Shown one piece after another: positions 1-11,342 of a stretch of DNA of 64,000 bases. Numbering within the stretch: the stretch's first letter is position 1; each line of letters starts with the position of its first letter. The notes under the pieces were generated by a model, which was not told the DNA's origin, did not search any database, and saw nothing but the letters and a program-made list of their open reading frames with translations. Origin of the DNA: Cycas panzhihuaensis (taxonomy: Eukaryota > Cycadophyta); assembly GCA_023213395.1 (NCBI GenBank), contig CM041465.1:97161741-97225740 (forward strand), in the 5' to 3' direction. The position numbers were made by a program, and so were the translations under genes.

Positions 1-343
1 GAGGGATATGCTGGATATCAATAGACAAAAAATGTGACAATAGAGACCTAGTGATCGAGGTGAGGGCTCTTAAACATGGGCAACACACTTAGTATACTTG
101 GGTGAGATGGGACACCATGACATGAGAATCATAGAGGAGAATGATGGGTCTGTGATGGAAATAGAGCACATTGGTGAGGGCTTCAATAATGGTTATATAT
201 TCAACTTCGTTATTGGTGACTTTAATGAGGAAGACTCCAAAATGTATATAATCATATCCAGAGGAGTCACGGAGGATCCACGTGATGGCAAAAGGGCCTA
301 GGTTGTCACAACTTCCACCATCAGTGAAGATGAGTAATGTCAT
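1..343 (-). pseudogene. Archaeal-type RNase H domain fragment of a retroelement
   Basis: The minus strand reads a ribonuclease H of the archaeal type that plant Tat/Ogre Ty3 elements carry beside their own RNase H. It would degrade the RNA of RNA:DNA hybrids during reverse transcription. Visible active-site motifs are FTDGGS (first Asp), TNNEVEY (Glu) and LYDSHVMV (second Asp). Past an in-frame stop near position 86 the same frame continues with HIPR-type residues typical of the domain's end, and the window edge cuts it off. No reverse transcriptase or classical RNase H lies upstream (positions 344-1640), so it is an orphan piece, either of the neighbouring Tat-like element or of another element outside the window. 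Domain call fairly sure; parent element uncertain. Confidence 0.6.
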
Positions 344-1640
344 GGTAGAAGGGATAGATATCTCTATAGGGTGAATAAGGAAAAAAATGACAGCAAGGCT
401 GACAAGTGAAGAGAAAGACTCGACGGGGTAAAGATAGTTGTGAGGTGGCTATGGATAGAGGTCGTATAGGGTAGGAGGACCCAAGGATAAAGCTGCCTAG
501 GGACGAGGAGATTGGCCCAATAAGCGAGAAGGTGGTGGCAGAAAAAAGGCCCTTCTAGGGTCCCAAAGGTTACTGAAGGAAGCAAGGCGCAGTCCCAGAT
601 AGAGAGGGTGCTTCCTTTGGGAGCCCCAAAGGCATGAACAAGTAGCGAAACTGAGTTTAGGATGACAAAATGAGCCAAATGAGTATAAACACAAGCATGT
701 TTCGAAATAGTACAAAAATCATGGCAGAAGGGGCCTCGCATGAGCTGAAGGGCTCACCATAAATGCACATGAAGGGAAAACACAAGAGGGCTAAGGAGGC
801 GAAATAGGGGACGGACCCAAAAGTCAAAGGTGATGAGGGAAGAGATATGGTCCCAAGGGCTGTCACGGCAGGAAAAAATGAGGAGGCACCCATCAGGGTC
901 CCTGCCTATATAAGGAAAACTCGGCGAAAACAAGATTTATTTTCATGGGCTCACAATCAATCTGGAGCCATTTTCCTTACATAGTGGAGTGCCACCCAAC
1001 TTCAAAGGCACGTAGAGGGAGATCGAGTCATTAGATCAAGGTGAGGGGACAACTATTAGGACTACAAAGATGAGATGGCAGTGGAGAGACCAGATCAGGT
1101 GAGTGGATTGTCCCATAGCCACCTCATTTTGTCGTTTAAAATAAATATATTTTTTATATTTTCTAAAGTAGTTCTTGGCCCCTTAAGGGTGAATTGTGAT
1201 CCTCTGGAGCCCAATCTGGGTCCAGAGAAAGGGAGGGCCAAGGTATTATGTCGTCTTGGTCCCAGTGGGCCTGAGTGTAGCTCACTTGGGCAATTTTTTT
1301 TGGGATTTCTAGGCATAAACCCCCCTTTATAGGGGGTGTGGCTAGCCCTATGGCAAAATTTGTGGTGTTGTAGAGTTTATTGCGGGGCCACTGAGGCTAC
1401 AATCTCAGTGGGGCCCTATTCAAACTTTACGATACCGTAGAGTTTGATGCGGGGCAGAGACCCACATACAAAAAAACAAGGAAAGGGGGGCTAGAGAGGT
1501 GCCAAATTTAGCCCAGAACGGGGGGAGAGATAGCTTAAGGATGGGTAGGCAGATGCAGAGGTATTCTGACTGGTTGTTGGGTGTTTTACAGGCAGTTATT
1601 ACGGTAGACAACTGCAAAAATATAGGCATCGTGATGATGA
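344..1640. other. Unassigned spacer, LTR-like
   Basis: No protein domain is visible on either strand. The stretch is purine-rich on the plus strand. It holds two TATA-like boxes, TATATAAG on plus at 907-914 and TATAAA on minus at 1326-1331. The minus box sits in a small C5/G5 inverted repeat. A repeated motif around CCGCAATAAACT (minus strand, 1360-1460) recurs in inverted orientation near 25340-25375. These are LTR-like traits, but no matching partner LTR or TSD was found. Confidence 0.3.
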
Positions 1641-1651
1641 GCTTTATCGAG

Positions 1652-3620
1652 ATGTTGACTCTGGGAGATAGGCAAACTCTAGAGAGATGCAGATTACTAA
1701 AGATTAATAGGACACCACATTACACCTTGGACTAGCATCTCTTGGTAGATATCGTCGCCCATTAGGATCGTAGGCGGCATGTATTCCATCTCCTCCAAGT
1801 TGGGGATGTCACTATCACACCTAGGGATATCCAGGGGATCCTAAGAGTACCAGTGAGAGGAGTATCAACATCGCTAGGGGCATTTCCTAGCAACGATGTT
1901 GAATATAGGGAGGCAACCATATTCTTCATGGCCTAGGACAGGTGGGAGAGGCATGGGATACCTATATAGAGCATGGTTATGTCATGCATTCCTCAGGTGA
2001 GGAAGTTGATCACATTGGGTATTTTGATCTAGATTTCTTATAAATAAAACTATAGAGATATCCTCAGTAGTTAGATAGAGACAATTAGGAGATGTGAGGC
2101 CAAGGAGAGGTTGGATTGGGCTTCTTTGATAGCAGAAAACATGGTCACCTAGCTAGATGCTATCAGAGTGATAGGGAGGGGAGAATTCTCCTATAGTATG
2201 CTACTATAGTGTTGGTTTTTTTATTATTTTGGAGTGGTGGCACCATCAGGGAGGACCATACCCTATCTCAACATGGCCTCCCATGGTACACAAGTGGTAG
2301 ACTTGGTTTAGGGAGACTGAGGATCAGGCTCATGTGAGGCGATCAGTAGAGGCAACATCATTAGACCTCCTCACCATGGCAGACTATATGGAAAATCCAT
2401 ACAAAGGGATGAGGTGGGATAGTGACGATGAGGTAGGCAGAGTAGGATGAGTAGGAGGTGGTCCTGGAGGTGGCAATGATGATGATGGTGGTGATGGAGG
2501 TCATGGGGCAGGCCCATCTCAATTAACTGGTGATGAGGCGGGTCCATCAGGGACCGCAAGAGGTGAGGCAGGTCTCTCAGGAACTACAAGGGGAGGCAGG
2601 CCATCCTGCACGCTAATCTGGAGACTAAGGGTGGTTAGGAGAACTCAGGTAGTGGCAATAGTAGTAGAGGAGAGAGGAGATGCCTCAATAGGCTAGACAG
2701 TTGGTGAGATGGTACCCGAGGAGGAGGAAGTACCAGCAACCGAGGGAGATCCCAAGGAGATGATAGTCGCCAGAGCAGAGGAACCAATTATCCCAGGAGG
2801 TGAGACACTACTTTTCCTCCCATTCTTTAACTATTAGGCATTTAGTTAGTTTGCTTTTGATTTAACTTTAAGGGTTTGATATGCATATAGATATATGGAT
2901 TGATGTGTGTCACATTGGACTTAGTAGGAGTGACAAAGATGGGGAGATTGATCGAGGTGATAGTCTAGGAGATATTCCCCTAGGCTTACGTAGAGGGGCA
3001 ACCTCCCATTTGGGTAGGAGAGGAGCCATGATTGGCAGGGCCATACACAACAACATTTTCCCCATTGATTTGAGCTAGGGACATCTGGGTAGCAAAGTCC
3101 TAGGAGCACCAGGTGAGGGTGGGATAACTACAGGGGGAGCTAGAGGGGACCCAAGCAGACAAGGATGCCTTACGAGGTCGAGCCCAGGTACTACAGACTC
3201 AGGGTGTAGGAGTAAGTGGTGATGTAGAGAGTCGCGTTAGAGTGGCCATGATGGAGGAGTGAGCCCGAGGGGTAGAGGAGAGGCTTTGAGAGATGGAGAA
3301 GAGACTCTAAGGACTAGAGGGATAGAGGGATCATATCCAGGCATGATGCGATCAACTGGTAGACTAGTTGGCAGTGAGGCCATTGAGGAGTAAGACTCAC
3401 CCCTACATGATGGCAGTGACCCTGAAGAGTCCTTAAGATGAGAGGAGTAAGGCATGGAGCTCCCAAAGGCACAGGAGGAGTATAGGAGGCATGTGGTACC
3501 CTGGGGAGGGATCACATCAACCAGGAGGCAATATGCCATGAAGACATAAGCACTAGAGAGCATAGTGTGTTTGGTTTTGATTAGGAAAGCACTGGACCTC
3601 GAGGGAGTCACCATATGTTA
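1652..3620 (+). pseudogene. Degenerate plant mobile domain (PMD) protein with disordered linker and coiled coil
   Basis: The plus strand carries a broken ORF resembling plant mobile domain proteins (MAIN/MAIL1-like family, also carried by some Ty3 and Mutator-like elements). The diagnostic block HVFHL, a short gap, then GDVTITPRDIQGILRVPVRG lies at about 1770-1860. It is preceded by the LLKINRTPHYTLD segment and followed by GRTIPYLNMASHG near 2240-2290. After it come a Gly/Asp-rich disordered linker (about 2400-2800) and a heptad-like coiled coil (about 3130-3400; VEERL, EMEKRL, CDQLVD). Nearly every interruption is a TAG where Gln or Trp is expected (first at 1733-1735). A GGTGAG donor near 2800 and a TTAG acceptor near 2922 suggest an intron. 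It runs opposite to the nearby gag and protease, so it may be an antisense extra ORF of that element. Domain call good, function inactive. Confidence 0.65.
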
Positions 3621-3891
3621 CCATATGATTATACTCCTCCTTGTAAGGATCCAGCTTCCCATAGATGATGTACCATACTATTTGTATGATATAATACATT
3701 ATAGATTTTTATGTATATAGATGGGGCCATTGGCACCATATTTGATGTGATGATGGTGTTATGGTAGTGTATTTCATTGCTTTTATTTATGTTTGTGTGT
3801 ATATATATATATGGTACATAGCTGCACAAGGAATTATAAATCATGATGATTTTGAGTTGACTGTTATATGATTTATGTTACAGGATTATTT

Positions 3892-3896
3892 GAGTT
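3892..3896. repeat. Copia-A target site duplication, left copy
   Basis: GAGTT immediately left of the LTR. It is repeated exactly at 11343-11347, which proves a normal integrase-mediated insertion. Confidence 0.9.
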
Positions 3897-4331
3897 TGTA
3901 GAAAAATAGGCATATGAACAATGTCATGATAGGATCACACAGTAAAGCACTTACAGGCAACAAATGACATTGCACATATACACAGATTGACAGGTGGAAA
4001 ACCCCCTTCTGGGGAAGAAAAAACCACCTCCTAAGTTATCTAATTTTATTAATGAAAATATGGAACAGAAAACCATGTAAGGAAACTACTTGTAAAATAG
4101 ACCAGCCTTGTAAAAGGTATTAGGACAGCCCTCCTAGATTCCCGGTAGACATATTTTAGGAATTTAGGAGATTAAGTATTAAGGAGGTTCGTTGAAATGC
4201 GATTTCGCAAATTCAACCACCTTCCACAAATTTAATTAAATAAACCTAAGATAAAACATTACAATGACTTAAATTTTATTTTAGACATGTGACATAAATA
4301 ATTACATAAGTTTGCATTATATAATCTAATA
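3897..4331 (-). repeat. Copia-A 3' LTR
   Basis: Starts TGTAGAAAAATAGG (plus strand) and ends CTAATA, a decayed CTAACA. It matches 10913-11342 along its whole length with scattered substitutions and a few short indels. Being next to the PPT, it is the 3' LTR of a minus-strand element. Confidence 0.92.
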
Positions 4332-4340
4332 TCCCCCTTT
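4332..4340 (-). other. Copia-A polypurine tract
   Basis: TCCCCCTTT on the plus strand, so AAAGGGGGA on the element strand, directly abutting the 3' LTR. This is the expected primer site for second-strand synthesis. Confidence 0.85.
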
Positions 4341-4419
4341 AATGTAAACTTGTATACTAGAGAGAAAAGAAGATCTTCATCATGATGACCCCCCTTTGAT
4401 AGAGACTTCTTTTATCTCT

Positions 4420-4869
4420 AATAAATTTCTGAGATGAAATACTTCACTTAAGTTAGAGACTTTGTAAGTATATCATCAATCTATAAATCTATTGGACAAT
4501 AAGACAAATAAATAATATTATTAGTAACTAAATTATGTATAAAATGTTGATGTAATTCTATATGTTTAGTTCTAGAATGTGAAACAGGATTAGAAGCAAT
4601 AGCAATTACACCTTGATTATCAACTTTAATTTCAATTGAAGAGTTTAGAGTCAGACCAATTTCATTGAGTAGAGATTTTAGCCAAAGTGCTTCTTTACCA
4701 GCTTTGATTAATGCTCGATATTTAGCTTCAGTTGTTGATAACACTAGTGCCTACATTTTTTTGCTTGAGGAATCAATAAAAAATACATAACCAAAAGTAG
4801 ATTTACGATCATTTGAATCACCTACCTAATCGGAATCAGTATATCCAGTTAATGTTAATGGTTTATTAC
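4420..4869 (-). pseudogene. Copia-A RNase H domain
   Basis: The C-terminal copia RNase H, which removes the RNA template. Visible are the TDSD motif of the first active-site Asp, the STTEAKY block with its Glu, and VDNQGVIAIA with a further Asp, followed by the SRTKHIELHQHFI segment typical of copia elements. Two Trp codons have become TAG: the one after TDSD and the one before the ALV-LSTTEAKY block. The open piece is 4744-4481. Broken and non-functional. Confidence 0.85.
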
Positions 4870-5858
4870 AAAAGTTATAAGTTAAACCATAAAACACAGT
4901 ATTCTTTAGATAACGTAAGATTCGTTTAGCTGCTTTCCAGTGAGATTCATGTGGTTGTTGCATGTATCTGGAGCATAAAGCAACAGCATAATAAATGTCA
5001 GGGCAGGTGTGTGTAAGATAAATTAGACTACTAATAAGTTATCTATAAAGAGTTGGATCATATAACAGAGTTGAACAATCAGTAGTTAGTTTAACTCCTG
5101 ATTGTAAAGGATTGGTTATAGGTTTAGCATTTTCTATGTTAAACCTCTGAAGTAAATCGAGAATATACTTAGGTTAGGATAGTGATGTATTTGATTGATT
5201 CTAATAAATTTGTAAACCTAGAAAATAATGTAATAGTCATAAATCTGTCATTTCAAATTTGTTCATTAAGATTGATTTGAGATGATCTATATTATGGGTT
5301 GATGATCCAATAATAATAATGTCATCAACATAAAGAATTAGAATGGTAAGATTTTCATTTTCACGTTTAAAATAGAGATTTAGATCACTAATACATCTAG
5401 TGTATCCAATGTGGATTAAGTAATCATCAACTTTAGTATACCAAGCTCGAGGAGCTTGTTTTAAACCATAAATAGATTTTTTTAAATTTACAGACTAAAT
5501 TAGGATTTTTAATGAATCTAGGTAGTTGTGACATATAGATCTCTTCTTTGAGATCACCATTCAAGAAGGCACTCTTAACATCCATTTGGTGGATTTCCCA
5601 ACCAAATTTGGCTACAAGAGTAATGATGGTCTTGATTATATTTATCTTTGCAATAGGAGCAAAGGTTTTATTATAGTCAATGCCATCTATTTGGGAAAAT
5701 CCTTTGACAATAAGACGAGCTTTATATTTTTCCACTACGCCTGTTGAATTATATTTAGTTTTATAAACCCATTTACAGTCAACTATATTTTTTCTAGGTG
5801 GAAGTGGAACAAGATCCCAAGTAGAATTTTTTATTAAGGCAGCAAATTCGATCTGCAT
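4870..5858 (-). pseudogene. Copia-A reverse transcriptase
   Basis: A copia reverse transcriptase on the minus strand. It opens with the STWDLVPLPPRKNIVDCKWV block (from 5858), then HQMDVKSAFLNGDLKEEIYM. A frameshift in an A-run near 5480 follows, just before the LKQAPRAWY block, and the catalytic YVDD box is intact at 5321-5332. Further downstream are MTDL, the GLQIY segment with a stop, and the [11 protein letters not shown] block. There are several stops, mainly where Gln or Trp is expected. The family is certain; the enzyme is dead. Confidence 0.9.
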
Positions 5859-6119
5859 AGCATCTTGTTAAATAGGATTATTGCTAACTTATTTAAAAGT
5901 TTTGGGATCATTATTTTCTATTATTTTTGTTATTAAAGCAAAATTTGTGTGAAGTTTTTGTGCACGTGTGTACCTAGTATCAGTAGGATTACCTACATTA
6001 GATCCAGCATCAATAAGCGTTTTAGTTACCCAAGTTGGTTGCTTATGAGTAACTGAATCTGAGGTTGTAGGTTGATTCGATGTGCTAGATTGAAGAGAAG
6101 AATCTGTATCAGCTAGTTC

Positions 6120-7540
6120 TCATAAAGTCCAATTTTGGACATGAGTTGATAAAGAATCTATGATGTTTGAATCAACTTGTTTTTCAGAATCATCAACCAA
6201 ACGAGTGTTGGTTAATAAGTCTTCAACAGGGAGTTCTACATAAGTAGATATTGAAGTAGATCGTTCTTCATCAAATACTACATCATGCAAAATAGAAATA
6301 TTATGCGTAACTGGATCTAAAAGTCTATATGCTTTGCTTTCTTCGTTGTAGCCAACGAAGATGTATTTTTGACTTTTTTTATCTAACTTTTTACGTTTTT
6401 CATGAGGAATATGTCCCCACGCGATACTACCGAATATTCGTAAGTGTTGAATAGATGGTTTCCTTCCAGACCATTTTTGCTCTAGAGTGACATTTTGTAA
6501 ACTTTTACTGGGTAAATGGTTTAATAAGTAATTAGAGCAGTTAATTACTTCTGCCCATAATCTTAAATCAAGATTCTTTGTATATAACATGCAACGAGTC
6601 ATTTCAACAAGAGTACAGTTTTTGTGTTCTGCAATACCGTTTTATTGAGGTGTATATGCAACTGAATGTTGGAATTTGATTCCATTTGATTTATAGAGGG
6701 AGATGAAATTTTTATTTAAATATTCCTTAGCATTATCAGATCAGAATATTTTGATTTTTGAATTGGATTGATTTTCCACTAATATTTTATATTCAACAAA
6801 AATGTCAAACACTTGACTGCATGTTTTGAGCATAGAAACCCAACATTTTCTTGAATAATCATCAATGAATGTAACAAAATAACGAGATCCTGAATATGAT
6901 GAAATATGAAAAGGTCCATATATATCAGAATGGACAAGTTCTAGTGGAGCAGTTGCTCAGAATTGAGTTTTGTGTGAAAATGGATCCATGTGTTATTTGC
7001 CTGTCACATAGGCTTCACAAACACCATAAATAGTGTTTAATGGTGGTAAACCATGGACTATTTCATGCTTGATTAAATATTATAATTTGCCATAACTAGT
7101 ATGACCAAATCTTGCATGCTAAAGTTTGCTGACGGAGTCAGATTTAGCAACGAAGGCACTAAATGATTTTGATTTATTATTTTGAAAACTAGTCATGCTA
7201 TAGAGACCTGTATTATGATCAACAAGTCCTGAAGCAATACGTTTAAATTTATGTAATGGATCTTTAATGAAAAATTTATTTTTCTAGAATTCAACAACAA
7301 GATCTTTCTGGTATATTTGATATACTGAGAGAAGGTTTATTAATAAACCAGGTACATAAAAAACGTCCTTGATTAAACCATCCTTTAGAATAACATCACC
7401 AGATCCTTTAACTTTGAGTTGATTACCACTACCAAACAAAATCTCTTCTTCTTCAGAGTTTATTTCAGATTAATAGGTGGATAAGTTTTTCTGGTGTCCA
7501 GTCATATGATGGGATGCACCAGAGTCAATGATCCATTACG
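6120..7540 (-). pseudogene. Copia-A protease and integrase region
   Basis: The retropepsin motif DSGASHHMT is intact at 7500-7526. Downstream on the minus strand come the pre-integrase segment (ARFGHTSYGKL near 7115) and the integrase core: LVHSDIYGPF near 6930, SDNAKEYLNKNF near 6730 and TPQ-NGIAEHKN near 6640, which supply the D, D and E of the DDE triad. The long open piece is 6602-6120, ending in the GYNEESKAYRLLDP domain. Interruptions are mostly TAA or TAG where Gln or Trp is expected. The enzyme would have pasted the cDNA into the genome. Confidence 0.88.
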
Positions 7541-7559
7541 GTGGTTGATTAGAAGGAGC

Positions 7560-8610
7560 AACAAATGCAAAAGTTGTTACTGCCAAGGAACGGTTATGAA
7601 ATTGACGATTTTGTGATCATGATTGAGAGTTTGATTGGAAATGAGATTGAGGATAGGATTGTTGTTTATTTTGCAGTCCTTTGGAAGCTTTCCATGCTTC
7701 CGAGGCTATTCTACTTCTACAGATATTAATATTATAGCCTCTTTTATGACAGTAGGCATAACTAAGGTTCTGAGAAGAAGATGCATTATTTCTGTTAGAA
7801 ATGTATTGATTGGAAGTATTCTGGTTTTTAGTTGGACCAGAATATTTAACATTATTGTGAGTATTAGATGGTGAACCTCGATGAGGTTTCTGGTATTTTT
7901 TATTATTATTATGAAAGTTATTATTCTGTTATTTGTGTTTAAATTATGGCTTAGTTTTAGAGAACAAAGCCTGTGATTGATCTTTATTGCACCTATTCTG
8001 ATTAATATTATTTGATGTTCAATCAGCTGATTTGTCAGCTGATTAAATGTGATGGGTGGATTGTTAGCTTGTTGTCTGGCAGCTTGGTAAAGATTGAAGT
8101 GTTTTGGTAATTTATTAACTGCAAGACATACGAGAGTGTCATTATCTTTAACATGCATAGTTATTTTTTCTATATCACTTTCCTTGGTTTTTTATTTAAT
8201 ATAATTATCTAAATCTTTATTGATTGATTGAATTTTTGTTAAGAAATCCTCAACATTTATAAAGTCATCAAAGGTAAGATTATATAATTGCTCTTCTAGG
8301 ATTGCTACTTGATGTGTATCAACCTTGTCGTATTTTTCTTCCAAGATTTTTCAGACAGTGGCTAAGTCATCTTTTTCAGAAAACTGCTAACTAATTTCTG
8401 GTGAAAGAGAATTTAATATGGTGCCTAATGCAGCATCTGAGTTCATCAGATATACCATAAGATTCTTAATAGCATCAACTTTTGGTTTTTGAAATTCACC
8501 TGTTACATATCACCATATTTTTTGTCGCTTGTCGATGGGATATGCGATTCCTCCAGTCAGCATAGTTTGAGCCAGTTAACACTGGAATTAAAATACAGGT
8601 GACTGCCCCT
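7560..8610 (-). pseudogene. Copia-A gag
   Basis: The capsid-like Gag of a copia element (UBN2/gag-polypeptide type), which would package the RNA. The minus strand shows SPEIS, LEEKYDKVDTHQ, LEEQLYNLTF and LTKIQSINKDLDNYI in order, then the open piece 8158-7706. A decayed zinc knuckle lies near 7725-7760, where one Cys and the His have become Tyr. Stops and frameshifts break the frame throughout. Confidence 0.75.
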
Positions 8611-8619
8611 AGCATTAAT

Positions 8620-10900
8620 GTCATATTGAGGTTTGATTGTAGATTGATGAAGGTGATTAAAAAAATAATCACTTACTAAAAGTACTAATCATTAGACTAA
8701 TATTTTAACAGGTATAATTTAAGAAAGCATTCTAGTATGTATTACTTTTACTTAAAGAAAAATCACATGTTTGCAGACAGATTGAATAAACAAATGAATT
8801 CATAAAAAAACCCCTTAAGCAGTCCCTTTTTTTGAAAAAGTTCCCCCTTAATTTAAGAAATAAATAGTTCCCCTTAGGTGTCTTAAGAAAGTTTGTAAAA
8901 TATAAAATTTAATTATTTTTGTAATTAATAAAAAAGTTAATTTGTAAGAAGAAGAAAAATTAGGCAAGAAATAAAGAGAATTAATTCTAGTATAATTGTC
9001 TATGATTATATTAAGAGTAGGATTAAGTTGACTTGAAAAAAAGAGCACCCTCAACTATTAACTAAACTTAATAAAATATCTAAACTTAGGTAAAAATTTA
9101 TCTTGTATCAAGGTGAAAACATTTTACACATTATTTAATAGACAAGCACAATGGTAACAAGACATTAATTAATTAATTTAAAAGCTTAGAATCTAAACCT
9201 AAAAATTTGATGTGTGGGTAGGATAATACCATTCTATATTATTAGAAAGATCTTATGATTAATCTATAACCAAATTAAAAGTTGGGATGTATTGAAATAG
9301 GTAGATTACATACTTAAGTAACATAGAAACTAAGTGAAATTAAAAAGGGCTTTTATAATAATCAGTATAAAAGGAGGGATTAGAAAAGGAGTATGTAATC
9401 ATTAACTTAAAGAAGGGAAGAGCATAGATTGATATATACTAATATAATTAAGGAAAAGTTAAGTTATAAAATAGGGTTATTACATCTAGTTACAAAAGGT
9501 TAATTAAACAAAAAGGGTTTAAGTTATAATTTAATGTAACTATTGAGAGTTTTAGGTTGATTTATACTAAGGATTAATTAAAAGAAGGTAGTTTAATTAA
9601 AAGGGATTATAATTAATTTATGAATGTGATTAAGGGGGGGTTTTAAACTTAATGTGATCAGAGGGTATTTGAATTAAATTGAAATATAATTTGATAGGGG
9701 GGGTAATGTTTATTAAATCAAAATAATAAAAAATAAAAAAAAGAATTTGAAAATTTGACGGATGGACCCAGCAGTTTAATTAAACAACAAAAAGAAATTT
9801 TATTTGATTTGGGGTCCGTTGGGGGGGGTAAATGTTGAAACCCTACCTGTTATTGCTTCCGTGGCGATGGCGACGCATTTCTTATTGCAGGTTTGAGCTG
9901 AGGTGATGGAGTTGAAGAATGTAGTGACATCATTCTTGTTGCAGGTTTGGATTGGGACGAGGATGAAGAAGAGTGACTCGATGGAGGTCCAGGCGACAAA
10001 CAATCCCAGCATAAAGAGCTTCAGCGACGCTCTACACAGATCCTTATCTCCAGTTTGCGTAGATAACCTCCTCCAGTCAAAGACTAATTTGCTCTGGCAA
10101 TGGGTTTACTGTACTGCCATTTGTCTTTGGCTTGGCATTCCAGAATTCATCCTTGAATTTCCTGATCTAATGGTTGTCATTCCTTCTTGTAGTTTGTTCT
10201 TCGATGGCAGCACTTCCAGAGGGTTTATTCAGATTTGGTTTGACTTCCTCCAAGTCCTTTCCCATGCATGGATTCAAAATTGTAGGTCTTACTTACTGCT
10301 CTGCAACGAGGGCATACTGATTTACTTTGCCACTCTGCAACTAAGGTGTGCTAGTTTGCTTGCATGTCCAGAAGATCTTTGACTTCATACGAATTTGTAT
10401 TTGACCCTAGTTAGGGTTTCTTCAAAAAGTAATCTTTGTTATGGTAGTTTCAGAGAAGAATACTACATTTTAGGCATGGTTAGGGTTTTTACTATAGGGA
10501 CGACCATGGTTATGGTTTTTTTTTTTTATATACGGTTCTGCCTTAACGACAGGGTTTTATTTTTTTAGTACGACTCTGCCTTAATGGTCATTTAAGTATA
10601 GGTTTTGATGTAAAAAAAACTGTAGACTGATATATAAAAAAAATCTGTCTTAATGGCAGTTTGTATAAGGACTGTGGAAAGATTTTGCCTTAATGGCATT
10701 TTGTATAAAAGACAGTGGAAAGATTTTGCCTTAATGGTGGTTTGTATAAAAGACTATTTGTATAAAAGACTATTGTTGAATGAGGGATTTTGCCTTAATG
10801 GCAGTTTTAAAAAAAACTTGGTTTTGAATACATGATCACTGAGACCAGAAAAAAAAAGTTTTGAATGGTTAATAAAAGAATAAAATAACAGACATAATAA
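8620..10900 (-). other. Copia-A long 5' leader
   Basis: About 2.3 kb between PBS and gag with no recognised domain. The left part (8700-9750) is very A/T-rich and the right part includes the 41-bp repeats. Copia-B has a leader of similar length, so the long leader may be a shared trait. Confidence 0.55.
10540..10820 (-). repeat. Degenerate 41-bp tandem repeats in the Copia-A leader
   Basis: Units contain TTTTGCCTTAATGGC followed by TTTGTATAAAAGAC on the plus strand. Starts at about 10640, 10681 and 10722 give a 41-bp period. A further, offset copy begins at 10786 and weaker copies lie to the left. The array lies within 100 bp of the PBS. Confidence 0.75.
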
Positions 10901-10912
10901 GCTCTTATACCA
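10901..10912 (-). other. Copia-A primer binding site
   Basis: The element strand reads TGGTATAAGAGC. This is the initiator Met tRNA complement TGGTATCAGAGC with one mismatch, directly next to the 5' LTR. Confidence 0.88.
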
Positions 10913-11342
10913 TGTAGAAAAATAGGCATATGAACAATGTCATGATAGGATCACACAATAAAGCAATTATAGGCAACAAATGACACTGCATATATACACA
11001 GATTGACAGGTGGAAAAACCCCTTTTAGGGAAGAAAAAACCACCTCCTAAGTTATCTAATTTTATTAATGAAAATATGGAGCAGAAAACCATGTAAGGAA
11101 ACTACCAGAAATGTATCACCTTGTAAAAGGCATTAGGACAGCCCTCTTAGATTCCTGGTAGACATGTTCTAGGAATTTAGGAGATTAAGTACTAAGGAGG
11201 TTCATTGAAATGCAGTTTCGTAAATTCAACGACCTTCCACAAATTTAATTAAATAAACCTAAGATAAAACATTATAATGACTTAAATTTTATTTTAGACG
11301 TGACATAAATAATTACATAAGTTTGCATTATACAATCTAACA
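10913..11342 (-). repeat. Copia-A 5' LTR
   Basis: Starts TGTAGAAAAATAGG and ends TCTAACA (plus strand). It is flanked by the PBS on the left and the TSD GAGTT (11343-11347) on the right. As the 5' LTR it would have carried the promoter on the minus strand. Confidence 0.92.

Larger units (their letters stand above)
3897..11342 (-). mobile_element. Copia-A: full-length degenerate Ty1/copia element
   Basis: A 7.4-kb element on the minus strand with a perfect 5-bp TSD (GAGTT), TG...CA-type LTRs (435 and 430 bp, roughly 93% identical by eye), a PBS complementary to initiator Met tRNA and a polypurine tract. The internal order on the minus strand is long leader, gag, protease, integrase, reverse transcriptase, RNase H, which is the copia order. 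Frameshifts and stops break every domain. It inserted into the linker between the protease and the antisense PMD ORF of the Tat-like element. Confidence 0.92.

Noticed and set aside
364-741. Minus-strand 125-codon reading
   Set aside because: Low-complexity, Leu/Ser/Phe-rich composition of a purine-rich antisense strand, with no domain.
3237-3614. Minus-strand 125-codon reading
   Set aside because: It is the reverse of the coiled-coil part of the PMD ORF, which makes sense on the plus strand.
9903-10382. Plus-strand 159-codon reading in the Copia-A leader
   Set aside because: Antisense to the element, Cys/Leu-rich, without domain. Probably a chance opening in the leader.
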